This document shows, in pieces, positions 18,073 to 26,021 of a stretch of 64,000 bases of DNA (within the stretch, counting starts at the first letter, position 1; each line of letters starts with the position of its first letter). The notes under the pieces were generated by a model. It saw only the letters and a program-made list of their open reading frames with translations. It had not been told where the DNA came from and did no database searches. Source of the stretch: Nocardia vinacea NBRC 16497. GTDB taxonomy: Bacteria > Actinomycetota > Actinomycetes > Mycobacteriales > Mycobacteriaceae. A program made the translations under genes and the position numbers. The stretch is taken from contig NZ_BAGN01000103.1 of NCBI RefSeq assembly GCF_000308835.1, positions 1-64,000 on the forward strand, in the 5' to 3' direction.

Positions 18073-18975
18073 TCACCCCGGCCCGTAGGTCAATACGGCA
18101 GTGATCACGAACCAGATCACCCACGCGAAGGCGATGAGCATGCCCGCCGCCAGCGTGATGCGCATGAACGCCCGCCCGAGATCCATATCGCCGGCCTGCC
18201 GCGGATACAGCTTCCACGGGCTGTACCAGGGCGCCTCGAGTACCAGGGCCGGCGCGTTGGCATCCCTTTCGGCCTGCGCCAGTTCCTCGGCATAGGCCTC
18301 CGCCTGCGCCTGGTTCGGGCCGCCGTGCCACAGCGTGATATCGATCGGGCCGAGGAAGCCCTCGTTGACCAGATCCTGCGGGGCGGGCAGATAGGGCAGG
18401 ATGCCCAGGCTGCGGAACGCCACCGCGACATCGTTGGCCGTCCACAGATGGATGTTCTTCTCGGCATCGGCCAGCGTCTCGAAATAGTGCCGCAGCCGTT
18501 CCGGATCGGTGCCGAGGATCACATCGAAACTCGGATCGCTCCACTCCTGTTTGACCGACAGCTCGGCACCGCGCAGCGGCACGATCAGCGCGACACCGTG
18601 CACCGCGCGCTGACCGAGACCGCGCGCGGCCAGCCAATTCTGCAGTGCGAGTGTGTGTTCGCGCGATTTGTCCAGCGGGGTGCGGCGATCGCGGGCCTCG
18701 CTGGCGATCGGTTCGCCGGAGATTGTCCACGGACCGCTCAGCGGCACTTCCAGCACGCCGTCCTGCCGCGCGACCAGCGCCTCGGCCTCGATCACCACGC
18801 AACTGGTCGGGGTCCAGACCACGGCGTCGAACTGATGCAGCCGATCGTTGTGGAACAGACTGCAATTCACCGTGGCGACGCCATGTGGGCTGGCCGGATC
18901 CTTCCAGGTGCGCAGCCAGTCGATCAGCGCCCGCTCGGCATTGGTGCCTGCCGGGTTCTGTACTCGCACGAGCAT
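18073..18975 (-). CDS. NERD-like (nuclease-fold) membrane-anchored protein
   Basis: A 300-residue protein with an N-terminal region patterned like the NERD nuclease-related domain: the conserved N-terminal GTNAERALIDWL, then HQFDAVVWTPTSCVVIEAEA (about 47-66), where the family expects a D-x(n)-E-x-K catalytic core. Here the last position is E instead of K, so catalysis is doubtful. One membrane helix lies at the C-terminus (about 272-293), placing the fold on the cytoplasmic side. The middle has no domain I know. It is followed by the PAP2 gene and preceded by the DUF2252 gene on the same strand. NERD proteins are thought to act on nucleic acids; the role here is unknown. Confidence 0.7.
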   Translation of the reverse strand: MLVRVQNPAGTNAERALIDWLRTWKDPASPHGVATVNCSLFHNDRLHQFDAVVWTPTSCVVIEAEALVARQDGVLEVPLSGPWTISGEPIASEARDRRTPLDKSREHTLALQNWLAARGLGQRAVHGVALIVPLRGAELSVKQEWSDPSFDVILGTDPERLRHYFETLADAEKNIHLWTANDVAVAFRSLGILPYLPAPQDLVNEGFLGPIDITLWHGGPNQAQAEAYAEELAQAERDANAPALVLEAPWYSPWKLYPRQAGDMDLGRAFMRITLAAGMLIAFAWVIWFVITAVLTYGPG

Positions 18976-19065
18976 TCGCGACCGCCCTTCACGTCATCAC
19001 TCGATGGTGGCAAGGATACGGACAACACTGCCCGGTTCGCCGTGCCTACGACCAGACGCGGCGTG

Positions 19066-20457
19066 TCACTGCGATAGTTCCGCAGCGATCTTTCCAGCCC
19101 GCACCGCATCGACCAATTCGGCGTGGTCGGCCTCGGTCCGATCGGCATAGCGAACCGCGAAGCGCGCGACGGCATCCTCGAACGCCTCATCACCGTCGAA
19201 ATACCCGGCGAGCAAGCGCGGATCGAGGGAACGCGAATGTGCGCGAGCCAGTAGCGCACCGGCCAGCCTGCCGTAATCGTCGAGATCGTCCGAGGACAGT
19301 TCCGCCGGATCGATACTGCCCTTCATATTGCGGAACTGGCGCACCGTGAACGGCAGTTCGCCGGTCTCCAAGCGCAGTGTGGTCCAGCCGAGCAGGATAT
19401 CGGTTTCGGACTGAACCAGCCTGGCGCCCTGCACGATTCGCTCACCCTCGTGCGCCGGCGGCGGCGCGGGCAGGAACGGCGCCAGGGCCGACGGATTGGC
19501 CTGTTTCAGCTGCAGCACCAGCGCCTCGCCGGCATTGCCGTGCAGCAGCGCCACATAGCTGTGCAGTCCGACGCTTCCGGTCCCGACAATGCGGAAGGCG
19601 GTGTCGGACACCGCGAATCGGGCCAGCAGATTGCGCCGGGACTCGCGTAAGGTATCGCCGTAGCGCTCCAGCCCGTCGATGATCTCCTCGGCGACCGTGG
19701 CGTCGATCGCCGTGAGAATGGGTGGGTCACTGACGAATCGGTGTTTGCTGATCCCGGTCTCGTGGTCCTCGAGATGTTCGGTCCACTTCTCGACCACCTT
19801 GGCGCTGGTGTTCTTGCGCGCCTTCTTCGCGGCCTTCTTGAAGTCGTCGAGCAGATCATCGGCCCTGGCCCTACTGATGATCGACTCGTCCGGTAGTGCG
19901 CTCCACGATTCCATGAACGGCTGCTCGGCGAGATGATCGATGGCGAGGCGATAGGTCCGGGCCGCATCCCGCGCGGCCCGCAGGCAATCGTCTTCCGCCG
20001 CACCGCCTTCGCGGCCCGCCAGCACCAGACTGGCCGCGAGCCGCTCCAGATCCCACTCCCACGGACCGACGATCGTTTCGTCGAAATCATTGATGTCCAT
20101 GACGATTTCGCCGCGCGGCGTCCCGTACAGACCGAAATTCGCGGCGTGCGCGTCACCGCAGATCTGCGCGGGCACACCGGTATCCGGACTGCCCGCGAGA
20201 TCGGCGGCCATCAAACCGGCGGCACCACGATAGAAGGTGAACGGCGAGGCGAGCATGCGACCGACCCGCATCGGAACCAGATGCGGCAACCGACCGGCAT
20301 TGCTCGCGGCGATGAAGTCGAGCACATCCGGTCGCTTGGACCAGGTGACCGCTCGATCCCGGGCACTGACCGGAACCCGCTGACGCAGCGCCCGCCCGCG
20401 GGCGCGGACATCCTCGGCAGGAACATACGAGCGAAGATCAATACCACCGTCCAACAC
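19066..20457 (-). CDS. DUF2252 protein with a kinase-like catalytic pattern
   Basis: A 463-residue member of the uncharacterised DUF2252 family. ICGDAHAANFGLYG (99-112) followed by VMDINDFDETIVGPWEWDLE (119-138) looks like the catalytic loop (HGDxHxxN) and metal-binding aspartate (DFD) of aminoglycoside-phosphotransferase/protein-kinase folds, so a small-molecule or protein kinase role is plausible but unproven. The start is GTG 20457. An open frame continues 88 codons further, but that part is read from the palindromic repeat at 20486-20735 and has no family similarity; an annotation using it would be wrong. No operon partner is obvious. Confidence 0.82.
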   Translation of the reverse strand: MLDGGIDLRSYVPAEDVRARGRALRQRVPVSARDRAVTWSKRPDVLDFIAASNAGRLPHLVPMRVGRMLASPFTFYRGAAGLMAADLAGSPDTGVPAQICGDAHAANFGLYGTPRGEIVMDINDFDETIVGPWEWDLERLAASLVLAGREGGAAEDDCLRAARDAARTYRLAIDHLAEQPFMESWSALPDESIISRARADDLLDDFKKAAKKARKNTSAKVVEKWTEHLEDHETGISKHRFVSDPPILTAIDATVAEEIIDGLERYGDTLRESRRNLLARFAVSDTAFRIVGTGSVGLHSYVALLHGNAGEALVLQLKQANPSALAPFLPAPPPAHEGERIVQGARLVQSETDILLGWTTLRLETGELPFTVRQFRNMKGSIDPAELSSDDLDDYGRLAGALLARAHSRSLDPRLLAGYFDGDEAFEDAVARFAVRYADRTEADHAELVDAVRAGKIAAELSQ

Positions 20458-20485
20458 TGTGTCATTTTGCAGCGCCTTCGGCGCT

Positions 20486-20735
20486 GCGTGTTCGCGGCCC
20501 CCTGTGTCTCGCGTCCGAGCCGTCGAGACTCGCGCCTGCGGCGCATGCGCTTCGACGGCTCGGACGCGAGACGGGCCGCGAACGGGTCGCTCGTAAGACT
20601 CGCTCCGTTGGGGTCGGTGATGGTGGGTCGTCGGCGCCTGATGCGCGCACCGAGATTCGTGTCTGCGCCGTATGCGCTTCGACGGCGTGGACGCGAGACG
20701 GGCCGCGAACGTCGCTCGCAAGACTCGCTCGTGGT
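20486..20735. repeat. Dispersed palindromic repeat, copy A
   Basis: The core 20486-20608 matches copy C (56546-56668) at 121 of 123 bases. It folds into a long hairpin: GTTCGCGGCCC (20490-20500) with GGGCCGCGAAC (20573-20583), and TCTCGCGTCCGAGCCGTCGA (20507-20526) with its exact complement (20552-20571), around a 25-base loop. A tail motif, CGCTCGTAAGACTCGCTCCG (20588-20607), follows. A decayed second unit (about 20650-20735) repeats the right arm and tail. The repeat fills the 323-base gap between the DUF2252 gene and the oxidase gene; nothing else is seen there. Confidence 0.9.
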
Positions 20736-20780
20736 GATCGAGCGAGATGGGTATCGGGGTGCCTAACGCACCCAGGCTGC

Positions 20781-22475
20781 TCAGGTAGCGGGCACCGCGG
20801 GATCGACGGGGGCGATCGGCAGTCGCAGTGCGCCGGGGGCGGATGCGGGCACCATCGGATGGTTCGGGGCGACGGGGGAGATCCGCTGATATGCCGAACC
20901 CAGTTCGGGGCGCGGATCGGCCTCGTTCTTATTGGGCCAGAAGGCCATTGCGCGCTCGGCCTGCGCGGTGATCGTCAGCGACGGATTGACACCGAGGTTC
21001 GCCGTCACCGCCGAACCGTCCGCGACATGCAGCCCGGGATGCCCGAATACCCGCTGATACGGGTCGACCACGCCGGCCTCCGGACTCTCGCCGATCACAC
21101 AGCCGCCGATGTAATGCGCGGTGGCCGGGATATTCAGCACATCCATGATCAGGCCGTGGGTATCGCCGGTCACCTTGGCGCCGAACCGTCGGCCGATATC
21201 GTGCGCCAGCGGAATCCAGGTCGGATTCGGTTCGCCGGTGCCCTGTTTGGTCTTCAATTGCCCGCGCTTGCGGTAGGAGGTCAGCGAATTGTCCAGTGAC
21301 TGCATCACCAGCAGGATTACCGACTTCTCCGAAGCATGGCGGGCATTGAGACTGCGCAGGAAAACCAACGGATGCAACACGATTGCCAGCAGGAGGCGCA
21401 GGAATCGGAACGCCCCGCCGTCCACGATCGGCACCGACATCGGGAACAGCGCGTTCTGCCCCTTGCCGTAATGGCAGACCTCGATGTGGGTATCTGCCTC
21501 CGGATGGATCGAGGAGGTGATCGCGATGCCCTCGGCGAAATCGCGGCGCGAGCGGCTCACGACATTGAGGATCGCCTCGGAATTGCTGCGGGTCAGCTCA
21601 CCGAGGCGCGGCGACAGATCCGGCAGTATCGCCTCGTCGCGCATCTTGTGCAGCAACTTCTGCGTACCAAGCGCCGCACCGGCGAATACTACCTGCTCGG
21701 CGGTAAATGTCTTGCGCTGCTTGCGGATCCAGCGATCAGAGCGCTCGGTCTCGACCGCATACCCACCGCCGGACAGCGGCCGGACCGCGGTCGCGGTGGT
21801 CAGCGGATGTACCTCGGCACCCGCCTTTTCGGCCAGATACAGGTAATTCGTCGTGGTGGTGTTCTTGGCATTGTTCGGGCAGCCGGTGAAACATTGCGCG
21901 CAATGCACACAGCCGCGGCGGCGCGGACCCGCGCCGCCGAAGTACGGATCCTCGACCTCGGTACCCGGATCGGCCTCGTTGAAGAAGACACCCACATTGG
22001 TCGGGTGGAAGGTATGGCCGACGCCCAGATCGTCGGCGATCTCCTTGATCACCTCGTCGGCGGGTGTCATCCGCGGATTCGGGGCCACGCCGAGCATGCG
22101 CTGCGCCTGGTCGTAGTACGGCGCCAGTTCGGCCTTCCAGTCGGTGATATGGGCCCACTGCTTATCGGTGTAGAAGTTCGGCAGCGGCTCGTAGAGGGTG
22201 TTGCCGTAGATGAGCGAACCACCGCCGACGCCCGCGCCGGAGAAGACCGCGCATTTACCGAGAACACTGATCCGCTGCGGTCCGGTCAAACCGAGCCGCG
22301 GCGCCCAGATCGATTTGCGCACATTCCAATTCGTCTTCGGAATATCCTCGGCGGGCCAGCGCCGTCCGGCCTCGAGCACTCCGACCCGGTAGCCCTTCTC
22401 GGTCAGGCGCAGCGCACTGACGCTGCCGCCGAATCCGGAGCCGATCACTACCACGTCGTAGTCGAATGCTGGCAT
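20781..22475 (-). CDS. choD: GMC-type flavin oxidase, cholesterol-oxidase (ChoD) like
   Basis: A 564-residue FAD enzyme. The dinucleotide motif GSGFGG is at 12-17, and SGAGVGGGSLIYGNTLY (79-95) and NLGVNPSLTITAQAERA near the end match the ChoD/Rv3409c group closely. Such proteins are annotated as cholesterol oxidases (3-beta-hydroxysteroid to 3-keto-4-ene), though the activity of the mycobacterial member is disputed. ATG 22475 is chosen because GAGGGA lies just ahead of it; ATG 22502 adds nine residues. An unusual feature is a CxxCxxCxxxCP set, C189-C192-C195-C199, in the pattern of a 4Fe-4S ferredoxin site. The gene is divergent from the pgsA2-like gene. No signal peptide is seen, so it should be cytosolic. 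Confidence 0.87.
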   Translation of the reverse strand: MPAFDYDVVVIGSGFGGSVSALRLTEKGYRVGVLEAGRRWPAEDIPKTNWNVRKSIWAPRLGLTGPQRISVLGKCAVFSGAGVGGGSLIYGNTLYEPLPNFYTDKQWAHITDWKAELAPYYDQAQRMLGVAPNPRMTPADEVIKEIADDLGVGHTFHPTNVGVFFNEADPGTEVEDPYFGGAGPRRRGCVHCAQCFTGCPNNAKNTTTTNYLYLAEKAGAEVHPLTTATAVRPLSGGGYAVETERSDRWIRKQRKTFTAEQVVFAGAALGTQKLLHKMRDEAILPDLSPRLGELTRSNSEAILNVVSRSRRDFAEGIAITSSIHPEADTHIEVCHYGKGQNALFPMSVPIVDGGAFRFLRLLLAIVLHPLVFLRSLNARHASEKSVILLVMQSLDNSLTSYRKRGQLKTKQGTGEPNPTWIPLAHDIGRRFGAKVTGDTHGLIMDVLNIPATAHYIGGCVIGESPEAGVVDPYQRVFGHPGLHVADGSAVTANLGVNPSLTITAQAERAMAFWPNKNEADPRPELGSAYQRISPVAPNHPMVPASAPGALRLPIAPVDPAVPAT

Positions 22476-22637
22476 GGTTTCCCTCTCTGAACCGTGCGAC
22501 AACCCTGTGAGATGGTTTCACACTCATTCTGTCACCCGGGTCGGTGCGGCGTATCGCACAGCGGGTAGGTACCGAAAGTATGCGCGACCGGCGTGCCCGG
22601 ATGGCGTGAACCGGGGTCGGTGCGGTATGCACGGGCT

Positions 22638-23315
22638 GTGACAACCGAATCGGGGCAAACGGAACCGGGCGAACGCGCCGGCTCCGGCGCGGGCAACCCG
22701 GGAAATGCGGACGATCCAGCCGCGGGCGGCGTCTTCGCCGACCGCATCTTCACCGTCCCCAATGTCCTGAGCGTGTTGCGACTGGCCGGCGTACCACTTT
22801 TCCTGTGGTTGCTGCTGGTGGTGCGCGCCGACGGCTGGGCTTTCACGCTGCTGGTGCTCAGCGGCGTCACCGACTTCCTGGACGGCAAGCTGGCCCGGCT
22901 GCTCGACCAGTCGTCGCGACTCGGCGCACTGCTCGATCCGTTCGTAGACCGGCTGTACCTGGTGACCACGCTGGCCGCATTCGTGATCCGCGGCTTGCTG
23001 CCCTGGTGGGTCGCGGTGATCCTGATCGGCCGCGACGCCGTCCTGGCCTTGACTCTTTCGGTGTACAAACGCCGCGAACTGGATCCACCCGAGGTCATCT
23101 ACCTGGGTAAAGCCGCCACCTTCGCGCTGATGTCGGCGCTGCCGTGGTTGCTGGCCGGTCAGATGGATTGGGCGCTGGCAGGTTTCGGTCGTGCCTTTGG
23201 CGGGGCATTCCTGGTCTGGGGCACGGCGGTGTATGTGTGGACCGGCGTGCTCTACATCTGGAAGGCTTTCGCCGTCGCGCGAGCGATACCGGCTGTGCCA
23301 CACCGCAGTGAGTAG
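22638..23315 (+). CDS. pgsA2: CDP-alcohol phosphatidyltransferase (PgsA2-like)
   Basis: A 225-residue membrane enzyme with the full CDP-alcohol phosphotransferase motif DG-x2-AR-x8-G-x3-D-x3-D (D82-G83, A86-R87, G96, D100, D104), which binds the metal and the CDP-diacylglycerol. It joins CDP-diacylglycerol to an alcohol such as glycerol-3-phosphate. Five or six helices follow a disordered N-terminus of ~35 residues. The start is taken as GTG 22638 (MTTESGQTE); an upstream ATG at 22593 reaches into the divergent promoter. By position before gcvH-garA it corresponds to Rv1822 (pgsA2), a possible phosphatidylglycerolphosphate or cardiolipin-type synthase. The acceptor alcohol is not settled by sequence. 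Confidence 0.87.
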   Translation: MTTESGQTEPGERAGSGAGNPGNADDPAAGGVFADRIFTVPNVLSVLRLAGVPLFLWLLLVVRADGWAFTLLVLSGVTDFLDGKLARLLDQSSRLGALLDPFVDRLYLVTTLAAFVIRGLLPWWVAVILIGRDAVLALTLSVYKRRELDPPEVIYLGKAATFALMSALPWLLAGQMDWALAGFGRAFGGAFLVWGTAVYVWTGVLYIWKAFAVARAIPAVPHRSE

Positions 23316-23392
23316 CGATTAGAGTTGCGTGGAACCCGCTGGCGACTGCTTGTAGGTCGCTCGAAAAGGTCAGCACGATGAAAGGACGGCCT

Positions 23393-23791
23393 GTGACCCA
23401 GACCCCCGAGGATCTGCGCTACACCGAAGAGCACGAATGGGTGCGGCGGATCGGCCCGACCCGGGTTCGGGTGGGTATCACCGACTACGCCCAGTCTCAA
23501 CTCGGTGACGTTGTGTTCGTGCAGTTGCCGGAGGTCGACAAAGATGTGGCAGCCGCGGACAGCATCGCCGAGGTGGAATCGACCAAGAGCGTGTCCGATA
23601 TCTACGCTCCGCTGGCCGCGAAAGTTGTTGCGGTGAACGATGTTCTGGACTCGGCGCCGGAAACGCTGAACACCGATCCCTATGGCGACGGGTGGATCTT
23701 CGAGCTCGAATTGAGCGACGAGGCCGGCGTGGATGCCGCGCTCGGTGAACTACTGGATGCCGCAGGTTATCAAGGAGTTATCGGGGGCTGA
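23393..23791 (+). CDS. gcvH: Glycine cleavage system H protein
   Basis: A 132-residue lipoyl carrier protein. K65 in EVESTKSVSD is the lipoylation site, and the N-terminal RYTEEHEWVR and GDVVFVQLPEV are family marks. It carries the aminomethyl group from GcvP to GcvT and is re-oxidised by lipoamide dehydrogenase. The GTG at 23393 is preferred over ATG 23378 because AAAGGA (23381-23386) sits 6 bases ahead of it. It is separated from gcvP by garA, ftsR, DUF151 and mcdR, as in mycobacteria; gcvT is not in this window. Confidence 0.95.
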   Translation: MTQTPEDLRYTEEHEWVRRIGPTRVRVGITDYAQSQLGDVVFVQLPEVDKDVAAADSIAEVESTKSVSDIYAPLAAKVVAVNDVLDSAPETLNTDPYGDGWIFELELSDEAGVDAALGELLDAAGYQGVIGG

Positions 23792-23932
23792 CCCAGCCTT
23801 CCCAGTTCTACCTGCACGGGTACGCCCTGGCAGGGTACGGTCAATGCCAACAGATGTGCCGGTGCTTGGCAGCCGGTGTTCTAGCGCCAGGATCCCCAGG
23901 TCGTGGCGGTGAAGGCAGCACCTGCTTGCATG

Positions 23933-23938
23933 GATAAT
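23933..23938 (+). promoter_or_regulatory. Candidate -10 box of garA
   Basis: GATAAT lies 23 bases upstream of the garA GTG within the 170-base gap after gcvH. With a start about 7 bases downstream it leaves a short leader that still holds the strong ribosome site GAGGAGGAGAG. No convincing -35 is seen. The rest of the gap shows nothing further. Confidence 0.35.
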
Positions 23939-23961
23939 CAGGTTCGAGGAGGAGAGAAACG

Positions 23962-24447
23962 GTGAGCGAGAACAAAGACCCGGGTTACGGGGAGACCGCG
24001 GCCGAGACGACGTCGGTCTTCCGCGCGGATTTCCTGAACGAGGTCGACGCGTCGCGCTCCGCTGAGGCGACCGGCGAACAGCCGGTCCAAGGGGTCGAGG
24101 GTCTGCCGGTTGGTGCTGCCCTCTTGGTCGTGAAGCGAGGCCCGAATGCGGGCTCGCGGTTCCTGCTCGATCAGCCGACCACGTCGGCGGGCCGCCATCC
24201 CGACAGTGACATCTTTCTCGATGACGTCACCGTCAGCCGTCGGCATGCCGAATTCCGGCAGGACGACGATTCCTTCCAGGTGGTCGATGTGGGCAGCCTC
24301 AACGGCACCTACGTCAACCGGGAGCCGGTGGACTCCTCGGAGTTGCAGAACGGTGACGAGGTTCAGATCGGCAAGTTCCGCCTCGTCTTCCTCACTGGGC
24401 CCCGGGTCCAGCAAAGCGATTCGTCGGCGGGTGCGGGCAGCCTGTGA
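23962..24447 (+). CDS. garA: GarA, FHA-domain regulator of glutamate metabolism
   Basis: A 161-residue protein with an N-terminal phosphorylation motif, ETTSVFRADF (15-24; T16 and T17 are the PknG/PknB-type targets), and a forkhead-associated domain (about 52-145) with GR at 77-78, SRRH at 92-95 and SLNGTY at 112-117. Unphosphorylated GarA/OdhI binds and inhibits 2-oxoglutarate dehydrogenase and NAD-glutamate dehydrogenase and stimulates glutamate synthase; phosphorylation makes the FHA domain bind its own tail and switches it off. GTG start with GAGGAGG ahead. The C-terminal SDSSAGAGSL is flexible. Confidence 0.95.
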   Translation: MSENKDPGYGETAAETTSVFRADFLNEVDASRSAEATGEQPVQGVEGLPVGAALLVVKRGPNAGSRFLLDQPTTSAGRHPDSDIFLDDVTVSRRHAEFRQDDDSFQVVDVGSLNGTYVNREPVDSSELQNGDEVQIGKFRLVFLTGPRVQQSDSSAGAGSL

Positions 24448-24480
24448 CATCAGCGGCACGGATTTCGCGTGTCGGCAGTG

Positions 24481-24509
24481 TTGACAGGGAAGAACGCTGT
24501 GTCATGAAA
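24481..24509 (+). promoter_or_regulatory. Promoter of ftsR
   Basis: A perfect -35 TTGACA (24481-24486) is followed at 17 bases by a weak -10 (ATGAAA, 24504-24509). A start near 24516 would leave only about 5 bases before the ATG at 24521, which has no ribosome site, so the mRNA is probably nearly leaderless. Confidence 0.5.
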
Positions 24510-24520
24510 GACTCGGTGCT

Positions 24521-25357
24521 ATGACGGGCGCGGCGCAGTGGGCTCGCGGAGGCATGTCGATCGGCTCCGTGCTCGACCTGCTGCGACCGGACTTTCCGGA
24601 TATCACCATCTCGAAGATCCGTTTCCTCGAGGCCGAGGGGCTGATCCGACCCGAGCGCACACCGTCGGGTTATCGCAGGTTCTCGATCGCGGACTGCGAG
24701 CGGCTCAGATTCGTGCTGACCGCACAACGTGATCAGTACCTGCCCTTGAAGGTGATCAAGGAGCAGCTCGAAGCGATCGACAGCGGTGTGGCGACGCTCG
24801 GTGTGCGGGAAGCCCGCGCCCGGGCGCACTCCGGCCGCAACGGTGCGCCGGAGTCGGGGCAAGCTACGCCCGACTCCGAGCTCACCGCAACACCCGCAGC
24901 GCACCACGGCGCACGTGCCGCGGCGCCGCGCAAACTCGGCGTCGTGCCGGGTGAAATCTCGCCCGAGGAGCTGCGATTCGATCATGAAATCCGGCTCACC
25001 CGGGCGGATCTGCTTGCCAGGGCCGAGATCGATGAGAAATTCCTCGTCGATCTGATCCGAGCGAATCTGATCACCCCCGGCGCCGCCGGTTTCTTCGACG
25101 AGGACGCGGTGACGCTGGCCAAAACCGCCAAGGCGATGGCCGAATTCGGCCTGGAGGCACGGCATTTGCGCGCCTTCAAGCTGGCCGCGGACCGCGAGGC
25201 CGCGCTGGTGGCGCAGATCGTCGCCCCGATCGCCAAGAGTCGCGATGCCGGTGCGCGGGCTCGTGCCGAGGAGACGGTGCGCGAGTTGGCGGCTTTGTCG
25301 CTGACACTGCACACCTGCCTGGTGAAGGCATCGGTGCGATCATCGCTCGGCGGCTGA
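24521..25357 (+). CDS. ftsR: MerR-type regulator FtsR
   Basis: A 278-residue MerR protein corresponding by place and pattern to Rv1828 and to C. glutamicum FtsR, which activates ftsZ. The winged helix (about 12-85) reads DITISKIRFLEAEGLI then RPERTPSGYRRFSIADCERL. The linker 95-150 is rich in Ala, Gly and Ser and looks disordered. The C-terminal half (from about 155) is a second helical domain, VDLIRANLITPGAAGFFDED then AVTLAKTAKAMAEFGLEARH, with no metal or drug site. It probably links cell division to growth, acting as an activator on the ftsZ promoter. It has its own promoter just upstream. Confidence 0.92.
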   Translation: MTGAAQWARGGMSIGSVLDLLRPDFPDITISKIRFLEAEGLIRPERTPSGYRRFSIADCERLRFVLTAQRDQYLPLKVIKEQLEAIDSGVATLGVREARARAHSGRNGAPESGQATPDSELTATPAAHHGARAAAPRKLGVVPGEISPEELRFDHEIRLTRADLLARAEIDEKFLVDLIRANLITPGAAGFFDEDAVTLAKTAKAMAEFGLEARHLRAFKLAADREAALVAQIVAPIAKSRDAGARARAEETVRELAALSLTLHTCLVKASVRSSLGG

Positions 25358-25525
25358 GTTCCGGCGGGTACATCGGAAGTTCGCTTTGCGTTCCAGACGG
25401 ACAACACGCCGATTTCGGCTGTGCACAGGGAATGCTGCACGCCTCGAGGTTCGCTTAGACTCGTGGTACGGCGAGCTCTGCAGCGGTCATGCCGGGCGGC
25501 CGGCGAGTCATTGGGAGGCAGTGCG

Positions 25526-25999
25526 ATGAGTGAGATGCGCGTAATCGGCATTCGTGTCGAGCAGCCACAGAACCAGCCCGTGCTGTTGCTCCGCGAGGCG
25601 TCCGGAGACAGGTATCTGCCGATCTGGATCGGGCAGGCCGAGGCGACCGCGATCGTGCTCGAACAAGAGGGGGTGACCCCGATCCGTCCGCTGACTCACG
25701 ATCTGATCAAGATCTTGATCGCCGACCTCGGGCACACCCTCAAGGAAGTGCGAATCGTGGATCTGCAGGAGGGCACCTTCTACGCGGATCTGGTCTTCGA
25801 GAACGATCTGCGGATCTCGGCGCGGCCGTCGGATTCGGTAGCGATCGCCTTGCGGGTGGGTTGCCCGATCTATGCCGAGGAGCCGGTGCTCGAGGAGGCG
25901 GGGCTGGTTATGCCGGACGAGCGCGAGGACGAGGTGGAGAAGTTCAAGGAGTTCCTCGAGTCGGTCTCGCCGGACGATTTCAAGGCCACCGATAGCTGA
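25526..25999 (+). CDS. DUF151 bifunctional nuclease-fold protein
   Basis: A 157-residue protein of the bifunctional nuclease domain family (PF02577; Rv1829 by position). Typical segments are LREASGDRYLPIWIGQAEAT, TPIRPLTHDLIKILI, GTFYADLVF and ISARPSDSVAIALRVGCPIY. A plant homologue was reported to have DNase/RNase activity and a Thermotoga structure exists, but the bacterial role is unsettled. ATG 25526 is chosen with GGGAGG (25513-25518) ahead of it. A possible -10 (TAGACT, 25456-25461) lies in the gap after ftsR. Immediately downstream begins repeat copy B. Confidence 0.9.
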   Translation: MSEMRVIGIRVEQPQNQPVLLLREASGDRYLPIWIGQAEATAIVLEQEGVTPIRPLTHDLIKILIADLGHTLKEVRIVDLQEGTFYADLVFENDLRISARPSDSVAIALRVGCPIYAEEPVLEEAGLVMPDEREDEVEKFKEFLESVSPDDFKATDS

Positions 26000-26021
26000 G
26001 TTCTCGGCCGCCGCCTCCGGC

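Noticed and set aside
20458..20721. 88-codon N-terminal extension of the DUF2252 gene
   Set aside because: It is read entirely from the palindromic repeat, has repeat-derived Arg/Ser composition and no family likeness; GTG 20457 fits the domain start.
20486..20735. CRISPR array
   Set aside because: The repeats are long, palindromic and few, without regular spacers or cas genes.
20486..20735. Decayed insertion sequence
   Set aside because: No transposase remnant or clear target duplication was seen at any of the three copies; a non-coding element explains the data better.
22506..22522. TGTGA-N7-TCACA as a CRP/GlxR site between the choD and pgsA2 genes
   Set aside because: CRP-type sites need a 6-base spacer; here it is 7. 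It may be another operator, but the call is not supported.
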